From NCBI RefSeq assembly GCF_001425205.1, contig NZ_LMDW01000020.1, positions 314,489-378,488 on the forward strand: a stretch of DNA of 64,000 nt. The letters are read 5' to 3'. The stretch is from Variovorax sp. Root411. GTDB taxonomy: Bacteria; Pseudomonadota; Gammaproteobacteria; Burkholderiales; Burkholderiaceae_C. Shown here one piece after another: positions 58,457 through 64,000 of the stretch. The position numbers and the translations under genes were made by a program. The notes under the pieces are model-generated. The model did no database searches, was not told the DNA's origin, and saw nothing but the letters and a program-made list of their open reading frames with translations. Position 1 is the first letter of the stretch; each line of letters opens with the position of its first letter.

Positions 58457-58487
58457 TGCATTGCCCGTGGGGCGGGGTTCGACCCGC

Positions 58488-58886
58488 TCAGTCCGCGATG
58501 TCCGCGCCGCGCTCGGCCAGCAGGCTGCGCAGCACGGAGCGGTGGCAATGCGATTCGTCCTCGCAGTAGCAGCCCACCGAAAGCGAAGTGCTGTGCGACA
58601 GCGCGGCGAGCAGGTCGAGGCTGCGGCTCGCGTCCGACTCGGCCATCTCGGCCTTGAACTTGCGTACGAAGGCGTTCCACTGCGCGGGCGATTCCGCCTT
58701 CTGGGCTTCCTGCGCCTGTTTCATCGTCTCGACGGAGGGCGCGAGGTTCGGGTACCACACGTCGTACCAGTTCTGCGAGGCGAATTCGGTCTTCGGAACG
58801 CCGCGCGGCGAGCGGCGTACGGTGCCTACGCGCAGGCCTTCGTCGGGCGCGCGCGGGGTGCCGAGGCGGACGATGCGGATGCTCAT
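58488..58886 (-). CDS. DUF488 family protein
   Basis: A 132-aa protein matching DUF488: IRIVRLGTPRAPDEGLRVGTVRRSPRGV at the N-terminus, NWYDVWYPNLAPS, and the cysteine-containing GCYCEDESHCHRSVLRSLL near the end. The two nearby Cys/His clusters suggest a metal or redox function, as inferred. It ends 31 nt from the SDR gene on the opposite strand. Confidence 0.85.
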   Translation of the reverse strand: MSIRIVRLGTPRAPDEGLRVGTVRRSPRGVPKTEFASQNWYDVWYPNLAPSVETMKQAQEAQKAESPAQWNAFVRKFKAEMAESDASRSLDLLAALSHSTSLSVGCYCEDESHCHRSVLRSLLAERGADIAD

Positions 58887-58913
58887 GGTGGGTTCCCCTT
58901 TTCTCTGTTTGTC

Positions 58914-60782
58914 TCAGGTGCCGACGATACCGCCGTCGCGCCGGCGAATCGCCAGCGTCGCGGAGCGCGGCCGCGCGCTGCCCGGTGCGGGGCCGTCGGG
59001 CCAGGCGCTGTTGGGCTTCGTGTCGCCGTCATCACGAGCTTCGCCCGGATGCTGGATGTTGACGAACAGCGTGCGCCGGTCGGGCGTGACCACGCAGCCC
59101 GTGATCTCGCAGCCGTTCGGCCCGGTGAGAAAGCGCTTGATGCGGCCCGAGGCCGGGTCGGCGCACAGCATCTGGTTGTTGCCCAGGGAGGTGTAGGGCG
59201 GCTTGCCCAGCACTTGGCCGCTCAGGTCGGTCTGGATCCACAGCAGGCCGCCCTTGTCGAAGTGCAGGCCGTCGGGGGCGCCGAACATGTCGGCCTCGTT
59301 CGATGGATAGCGCGCGCCGCTGCCGGACTGCGCGGGATCGCCCGCGAGCGCGAAATGGTCCCAGGCGAAGCTGGTGCTGGCGGCGTCGCTGCCATCTTCG
59401 CGCCAGCGCAGGATGCCGCCGAACAGGTTGTTGGCGCGCGGGTTGGCCGCGTCGGGGCCGGGCTTGCCGGCGTCGCCACGCTGGCTGTTGTTGGTGAGGG
59501 TGACGTAGACCTCGCCCGACTGCGGGTGCACGGCGATCCATTCGGGGCGGTCCATCTTCGTGCCGCCGACGATATCGCCCGCCAGCCGCGCATGGATCAG
59601 CACCTCGGCCTGGTCGGCGAAGCCGCCGGCCGCATTCAGGCCGTCGCGGCCATGCACGAGTTCGAGCCAGCGGCCGCGGCCACCGGTGTCGTAGCGCGCC
59701 ACGTAGAGCGTGCCATCGTCGAGCAGGTGGCGGTTGGCTGCGCGCGCGGCGGCGTCGGTGCCGGGGCGCACCTTCTCTCGGCTGATGAACTTGTAGATGT
59801 ATTCGAAGCGCGAGTCGTCGCCCATGTAGACGACCAGCCGGCCGTCTCTGGCGACGGTGCAGGTGGCGCTCTCCTGCCGCTTGCGGCCGAGCGCGGTGCG
59901 CTTGATGGGCGTGGCCGTTGGGTCGAAAGGATCGATCTCGACCACCCACCCAAAGCGGTGCGGCTCGTTCGGATGCCGGCTCAGGTCGAAGCGCTCGTCG
60001 TGGCGCCAGTACTCCACCCATTGCGAGCCTGCCACCGTGCCGTAGCGGCGCTGGGCGACCGTCGCGTCCTGGGCGGCCTCCTTCGGACCGCCGAAGTAGC
60101 CATGGAAGTTTTCCTCGCACGTGAGGTAGGTGCCCCACGGCGTGACGCCCATGGCGCAGTTGGCAAAAGTGCCGAACACCGCGTCGCCTGCCGGGTTGGC
60201 GGCGGTGCGCATCAGCGGCGTGCCCGCGGCCGGACCCGTGATGCGCATCGGCGTGTTGCCGTGCACGCGGCGCGCGAAGGGCGAGGGCTGCACCTGCTGC
60301 CAGCCCTGCGTGCCGAGCCGGATCTCGATCACCGAGACGCCCATGGCATGCAGCGACTTGCGCACCTTCTCGGCGGTCCATGCCTTCACGCCGTCGGTGT
60401 GCAGCAACTGCTCGTCGGTGTATTCGTGATTCATCACCAGCAGGCCGCGGTCGCCATTCGCGTCGAGCGCGAAGAAGTGCATGCCGTCGTGGTGCATGCC
60501 GGCCTGCACGGCCTGGTCGTTGGCACTGTTGCCGGCGTCTGGCGCGAAGGCCGGCATTTGGCCCGCGATGCCGGTGGGCGTGCCCCAGGGGTAGAGCAGT
60601 TGCCATTCGTACCCGGGCGGAACCACGACGCCATCGTGCAATGAGGCCGGCACGCCGGTAAAGCCCAGCACGTCGCCATGTGGCGCGGACGGGGAAGGCG
60701 CGGCGCAGCCCTGGTCGAACAGCGCTACCACGGCGGCGGCCGAACCCGATTGAATGAGAAAGCGGCGGCGGTCCAGAGGCAT
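58914..60782 (-). CDS. DUF839/PhoX-like exported phosphatase
   Basis: A 622-aa exported protein of the DUF839 family, to which alkaline phosphatase PhoX belongs. The N-terminus DRRRFLIQSGSAAAVVALF is a twin-arginine signal. Repeats of a calcium-rich propeller include DGLHFDKGGLLWIQTDLSG, GGTKMDRPEWIAVHPQSGEVY and NFGxHEYTDEQ-like NHEYTDEQL. PhoX enzymes use Ca and Fe in the periplasm to hydrolyse phosphomonoesters. The start is the ATG at 60782. No phosphate-regulon gene is next to it. Confidence 0.87.
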   Translation of the reverse strand: MPLDRRRFLIQSGSAAAVVALFDQGCAAPSPSAPHGDVLGFTGVPASLHDGVVVPPGYEWQLLYPWGTPTGIAGQMPAFAPDAGNSANDQAVQAGMHHDGMHFFALDANGDRGLLVMNHEYTDEQLLHTDGVKAWTAEKVRKSLHAMGVSVIEIRLGTQGWQQVQPSPFARRVHGNTPMRITGPAAGTPLMRTAANPAGDAVFGTFANCAMGVTPWGTYLTCEENFHGYFGGPKEAAQDATVAQRRYGTVAGSQWVEYWRHDERFDLSRHPNEPHRFGWVVEIDPFDPTATPIKRTALGRKRQESATCTVARDGRLVVYMGDDSRFEYIYKFISREKVRPGTDAAARAANRHLLDDGTLYVARYDTGGRGRWLELVHGRDGLNAAGGFADQAEVLIHARLAGDIVGGTKMDRPEWIAVHPQSGEVYVTLTNNSQRGDAGKPGPDAANPRANNLFGGILRWREDGSDAASTSFAWDHFALAGDPAQSGSGARYPSNEADMFGAPDGLHFDKGGLLWIQTDLSGQVLGKPPYTSLGNNQMLCADPASGRIKRFLTGPNGCEITGCVVTPDRRTLFVNIQHPGEARDDGDTKPNSAWPDGPAPGSARPRSATLAIRRRDGGIVGT

Positions 60783-60872
60783 GGCAGAAGGTGTTGTGCA
60801 GGCGACAGGCGCCATCATCGCCGAGTGCCATGCCCGGCGATACTGGCGCAGAACCCATCCCGGAGACATCGA

Positions 60873-61700
60873 ATGACCGACCGCATCGAATCGACCCGAC
60901 ACGCCGACGGTGTGGTGGAACTGCAGCTCGCTCGCGCCGACAAGATGAACGCACTCGACCCCGCGATGTTCGACGCACTCATCGAAGCCGGCGAGGCGCT
61001 GCGTGACGACAAGGCGGTGCGTGCCGTGGTGATCTCGGGCCGCGGCAAGGCCTTCTGCGCGGGGCTGGACATGGCGTCTTTCGAACGCATGCAGCAGGGC
61101 GCGGGCTCCGATGTGCTGGGCGAGGGTGCGGCCGGCGCCGACCTGCTGGTGCGCACGCATGGCATCTCGAACGCCGCGCAGCAGGTGGCGATGGTCTGGC
61201 GCGAGGTGCCGGTGCCGGTCATTGCGGCCGTGCATGGCGTGGCCTTCGGCGGTGGGCTGCAGGTGGCACTCGGCGCGGACATCCGCATCGTGGCGCCCGA
61301 CACCAAGCTCTCGGTGATGGAAATCAAATGGGGCCTGGTGCCCGACATGGCCGGCATGGTGCTGATGCGCGAACTCGCCCGCAGCGACGTGGTGCGCGAA
61401 CTCACCTTCACGGGCCGCATCTTCTCGGGCGAGGAGGCCCTTAGCATCGGCTTCGCCACCCGCGTTGCGGCCGATCCGCTGGCCGAGGCGCTGCAGATGG
61501 CGCACGAGATCGCAGGCAAGAGCCCCGACGCCATCCGCGCCGGCAAGCGGTTGCTCAATGCGTCGGCCTCGCACAGTGCAGCCGAACTGCTGATGGCCGA
61601 ATCGGTCGAGCAGAAGGCACTGATCGGCAACCCGAACCAGCTTGAGGCCGTGAAGGCCAACATCGAGCGGCGCATGCCGCAATTCAGCGCTCCGGCCTGA
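60873..61700 (+). CDS. Crotonase/enoyl-CoA hydratase family protein
   Basis: Crotonase-fold protein of 275 aa. The oxyanion region is GRGKAFCAGLDMASF near 48-62 and GVAFGGGLQVALGADIRI near 122-140. One catalytic Glu of enoyl-CoA hydratase (in GCEL of the model enzyme) is Gln here (GGLQ), while the second, in MEIKWGLVPD, is kept. It may be an isomerase, hydrolase or an altered hydratase; the precise activity is unknown. The ATG at 60873 follows CGGAGA. Confidence 0.85.
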   Translation: MTDRIESTRHADGVVELQLARADKMNALDPAMFDALIEAGEALRDDKAVRAVVISGRGKAFCAGLDMASFERMQQGAGSDVLGEGAAGADLLVRTHGISNAAQQVAMVWREVPVPVIAAVHGVAFGGGLQVALGADIRIVAPDTKLSVMEIKWGLVPDMAGMVLMRELARSDVVRELTFTGRIFSGEEALSIGFATRVAADPLAEALQMAHEIAGKSPDAIRAGKRLLNASASHSAAELLMAESVEQKALIGNPNQLEAVKANIERRMPQFSAPA

Positions 61701-61995
61701 TCCACAACTGGCTTGCGGCCCTGACCCTGGTGCAGGGGCTGTCCCCAGTGTGCCGCGCCTGCCGTCGCCGTGGCGGCCTTCAAGTCGCACCCAACCAGCC
61801 CAAAACACGCGAAGAGCTCTTCCGGGCGTCTTTATGTAAGAATAAAGTAGTTGTTTTAAAGAGAGAAGAAGAGGGAATGGAGGCAGTTTGTGTGCAGAAG
61901 GTCACGTCTTCCCCTCTGATGGCTTCCACAAAGAGTGGATGCTGGCAGCGCACTAATTAACAATCGAACGCTTTGCTTAGCGACGGCGATCCTGC
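61701..61995. other. Non-coding stretch with an AT/purine-rich island
   Basis: 295 nt between the crotonase and the small unknown gene. It has no supported ORF; a 76-codon plus-strand frame at 61730-61960 has poor codon bias. The part at about 61830-61880 is AT- and purine-rich (TTTATGTAAG, TAAAGTAG, then GAGAGAAGAAGAGGG), strikingly unlike the surrounding sequence. No DnaA box or promoter pair was recognised. Confidence 0.5.
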
Positions 61996-62310
61996 ATGTC
62001 GACGACCACGTTTTTTTGCAACCTCAGCGTGCCCATCCTGGTGGGCGAGGATCGCTACAAGTACATCCCCATCGTGGGGGTCTTCCGCAGCATTCCATTC
62101 GATCAAGTCGATGAATGGGTAATGCACCCCGACGGCGGGCCCCGCAGCGACCGCGAATTGGCGGCCGAAGTTCTTGTCGAGATCCGCAAGCCACTCGGTT
62201 CGAGTGGACGCACAGCGCCGCACGCTTTCGATGTGGGAGACATCCTGCAGCTCGACCGCGCCGCCGCGATTGTGGTGTCCACCTTCCTTGCGGCGCTTCC
62301 GCGCGTCTGA
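61996..62310 (+). CDS. Small protein of unknown function
   Basis: Not recognised. A 104-aa frame with moderately biased codons: STTTFFCNLSVPILVGEDRY, then VGVFRSIPFDQVDEWVMHPDGGPRS and a C-terminal hydrophobic segment AAAIVVSTFLAALPRV. No signal or clear domain. It has no strong ribosome site. It lies alone after the AT-rich island; on the opposite strand an ORF also spans this area, so coding status is likely but not certain. Confidence 0.55.
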   Translation: MSTTTFFCNLSVPILVGEDRYKYIPIVGVFRSIPFDQVDEWVMHPDGGPRSDRELAAEVLVEIRKPLGSSGRTAPHAFDVGDILQLDRAAAIVVSTFLAALPRV

Positions 62311-62335
62311 CGCCTCTGTGTCGGCCCCGGGACGC

Positions 62336-63493
62336 CTATCGCTTGCCGCGCGCGTCCACCGGCCAGATGGCGACCAGCGTGCCGCCTTCGACCACGTGAT
62401 ACGCGTCATGAAGGTTGACCGTCGGATCGCAATGCGGCGTAACGAACTCCACGCGCGCGCCCAGCGCGGGCCGCTGTGCCTGCGAGCCCTGGGGCGGCAT
62501 CAGCTTGCCGTGCTCGTCGCCGAAGAAGGCATAGCGGCTCGCAGCGTCGACGCCTTTGGCCACCAGCGGCACGCCGCTGTCGGTCGAGAAGCACTTGGTG
62601 CCGCCATCCACCGTCACCCAGCCGGTCGCATTCGTGCTGACCACTGCCGTCTGCACGAACAGCGAGACCTCGAAGGGCGACGGCTGCCCGTCGCTGGCGA
62701 GCACCTGCGTGTACTCGGCATCCATGAACACATACGAGCCTGCCTGCAGTTCGGTGAACGCGTTCTCCTGCGAATCCAGATCGTGGGTGCCGGTGCCTGC
62801 GCCGGTCACGATGTCGAAGTGCAGGCCCTGCCGCTTCGCCGCCGCGACAATGGCCGCCACCGTTTCGCGCAGGCCGGCCGCCGCCGCGCTGCGCTCGTCG
62901 CGCGACACGATGTGCTGCAGGTTGCCCGCATAGGACTGCAGCCCGCGCAGCCGCAGGCGCGGCTCGGCGGCCACGAGCGCCGCGAGTTCGAGCACCTTCG
63001 CCTGCGTGGCTGCGCCGGTGCGGTTGTAGCCCGCGCCGTAGTCCACCAGCACGTCGAGCGGGTGTGTGAGTTCGCTCGCGGCACGCGCCAGATCGGCCAG
63101 GTTCTGCGGGTTGTCGACCACTACCATCACGTCGCCCGGGCGCGCACGCTGCGCCAGCCTGACGAGCCGCGAGATCTTGCTCGGCGTGACGGCGGGCGAG
63201 GTAATGAGCACGCCCGGAATGCCGCCCTGGACCATCACCTCCGCCTCGCCCAGCGTGACGCAGCTCACGCCGATGGCGCCCGCCGCAACCTGGCGCCGCG
63301 CGATCTCGACCGACTTGTGCGTCTTCACGTGCGGGCGCAGGTTGATGCCGCGCGCCTTGGCGAAGGCGGCCATGCGTTCGATGTTGCGCGTCATTGCGGG
63401 CAGGTCGATCAGCAGGGCGGGCGTGTCGAGCAGGTGGCGGCCACCGGGAACGCCGATCAGCGGCGCGTTGACTTGCAGCAGGTCTTGGGGCAT
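62336..63493 (-). CDS. D-serine dehydratase/D-threonine aldolase-like PLP enzyme (DSD1 type)
   Basis: Fold-type III PLP enzyme of 385 aa. The Schiff-base lysine is Lys57 in RPHVKTHKS. LDVLVDYGAGYNRTG and AGTGTHDLDSQE belong to the barrel. C-terminal PHCDPTVNLHD supplies the Zn ligands of DSD1-like enzymes. Members dehydrate D-serine or cleave D-threonine and related beta-hydroxy-D-amino acids; the actual substrate is unknown. Start ATG at 63493 (MPQDLLQV). Confidence 0.87.
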   Translation of the reverse strand: MPQDLLQVNAPLIGVPGGRHLLDTPALLIDLPAMTRNIERMAAFAKARGINLRPHVKTHKSVEIARRQVAAGAIGVSCVTLGEAEVMVQGGIPGVLITSPAVTPSKISRLVRLAQRARPGDVMVVVDNPQNLADLARAASELTHPLDVLVDYGAGYNRTGAATQAKVLELAALVAAEPRLRLRGLQSYAGNLQHIVSRDERSAAAAGLRETVAAIVAAAKRQGLHFDIVTGAGTGTHDLDSQENAFTELQAGSYVFMDAEYTQVLASDGQPSPFEVSLFVQTAVVSTNATGWVTVDGGTKCFSTDSGVPLVAKGVDAASRYAFFGDEHGKLMPPQGSQAQRPALGARVEFVTPHCDPTVNLHDAYHVVEGGTLVAIWPVDARGKR

Positions 63494-63603
63494 CGAGAAA
63501 AGCCTTTGAAGGGGAGAGGGCGCGAAAAATGAGCCAGTGTTTCGCGCGCGAATGATCGCACCGAATGCCTGCCTGGCGCAGGACGCCAGAGACGGAAATG
63601 TCC

Positions 63604-63909
63604 TTACGCCGGATGCGATCGGCTGTGATGTGGGGGGCGACGCAACGCCAGCCACCACAGCAGCGCGGCATTGACTGCCCAGCTGCCTGCCAGCAGCATC
63701 AGCGCCGTGTTCGCCACGCCGGGTGACAGGTCCAGCGTCAGCAGGCTCAGCGACCATGGCAGTCCGCCCACGACGGCGGCGAGCAGGCCCGCTTCGCTCT
63801 CGGGCGCGGCGACGCAGGCCAGGGTGCACGCGGCGCCGGTGACCGTGTAGATCAGTGCGGCGACGCGCCATCCGACGCGCGCGGGCGGCCGTGAATTTGC
63901 AGTGGGCAT
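63604..63909 (-). CDS. Small membrane protein of unknown function
   Basis: A 101-aa protein with two or three transmembrane helices (VGWRVAALIYTVTGAACTLACVA, AGLLAAVVGGLPWSLSLLTL, TALMLLAGSWAVNAALLWWLAL) and a basic tail ending in HHSRSHPA. No family recognised. It follows the DSD1-like gene on the minus strand after a 110-nt gap and may be independent. Confidence 0.6.
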   Translation of the reverse strand: MPTANSRPPARVGWRVAALIYTVTGAACTLACVAAPESEAGLLAAVVGGLPWSLSLLTLDLSPGVANTALMLLAGSWAVNAALLWWLALRRPPHHSRSHPA

Positions 63910-63933
63910 GCCTCGAGCATCGCCGATTCCGCA

Positions 63934-64000
63934 TCAAGCTGCGAAGGCTTGTTGCGCGAAGGGGCGTAGTTTTCTGCCGTGCTCGGCGGCTTCTTCGGCT
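63934..64000 (-). CDS. Possible C-terminus of a gene running off the window
   Basis: From the window end leftward, a minus-strand frame encodes AEEAAEHGRKLRPFAQQAFAA and then TGA at 63934-63936. It has GC-rich third positions and could be the C-terminus of a larger protein. With only 21 codons the call is tentative. Confidence 0.3.
   Translation of the reverse strand, partial: AEEAAEHGRKLRPFAQQAFAA

Noticed and set aside
58475-58490. GGTTCGA-like stretch resembling a tRNA T-arm after the SDR gene
   Set aside because: No acceptor or anticodon stems can be formed around it.
58368-60644. 758-codon plus-strand frame opposite the DUF839/PhoX-like gene
   Set aside because: Shadow of the minus-strand phosphatase, which has a Tat signal and family motifs.
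61730-61960. 76-codon plus-strand frame in the AT-rich island
   Set aside because: Poor codon bias, no ribosome site and no recognisable motif.
61957-62409. 150-codon minus-strand frame over the 104-aa unknown gene
   Set aside because: Less convincing composition than the plus-strand frame and overlaps the DSD1-like gene end; kept as an alternative only.

Overview
The window is a 64 kb piece of a high-GC beta-proteobacterial chromosome, most likely from the Comamonadaceae and probably Variovorax or a close relative. This rests on the very GC-rich third codon positions, on protein sequences typical of that family, and on the gene order rlmN-pilW-rodZ-ispG-hisS-yfgM-like-bamB-der-hfq-hflX-hflK-hflC-yjeT-hisZ-purA, which is characteristic of Burkholderiales. 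No taxonomic search was possible, so the genus is an inference. I saw no rRNA, tRNA, CRISPR array, transposase, integrase or phage gene; the region reads as chromosomal backbone with an accessory right-hand third.

Layout. 0.1-7.8 kb: propionyl-CoA ligase (prpE), then the 2-oxoglutarate dehydrogenase operon sucA-sucB-lpdA. 7.9-9.6 kb: zapE overlapping a gene for a secreted coiled-coil protein. 9.6-17.4 kb: PP2C phosphatase, a YdcH-like peptide with a DinG/YoaA helicase, then bamD divergent from rluD, and scpB-rluB. 17.6-27.3 kb: a long collinear housekeeping block (ndk, rlmN, pilW, rodZ, ispG, hisS, yfgM-like, bamB, der, hfq) joining RNA modification, pilus and cell-shape assembly, isoprenoid synthesis, outer-membrane assembly and ribosome GTPase functions. 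27.3-34.2 kb: hflX-hflK-hflC-yjeT-hisZ-purA and a phosphoribosyltransferase.

34.2-41.3 kb: a shortened VOC (glyoxalase-fold) gene back to back with metC, a Lys-rich small protein, a tesA-like esterase divergent from a YbbA-like ABC ATPase, a coupled pair of uncharacterised membrane proteins (tandem L7/L12-like motifs plus a 327-aa protein), rlmB, and an FAD reductase. 41.5-54.4 kb: an accessory mix of GNAT, DUF3237, aldo/keto reductase, a split chromate transporter, YihY/BrkB, DUF924, a CHRD lipoprotein, a patatin-adc-bdhA ketone-body group, a MarR-GNAT fusion regulator, a YgiQ radical SAM protein, a cold-shock/DUF1294 fusion and a tautomerase. 54.6-64 kb: an EamA exporter, a secreted unknown, an acyl-CoA metabolism group (family III CoA-transferase, dienoyl-CoA reductase-like SDR, crotonase), DUF488, a Tat-type DUF839/PhoX-like protein, and a D-serine dehydratase/D-threonine aldolase-like PLP enzyme.

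The best candidate for something undescribed is the coupled pair at 37.5-39.0 kb, which follows an ABC ATPase that has no permease gene beside it. Other points worth checking are a 10-codon ORF whose stop overlaps the der start, a VOC gene lacking its N-terminal half, the long disordered extensions of RluB, three abutting palindromes at 35.77-35.80 kb, and an AT/purine-rich non-coding island near 61.85 kb. Most long reverse-frame ORFs are codon-bias shadows and were left out.
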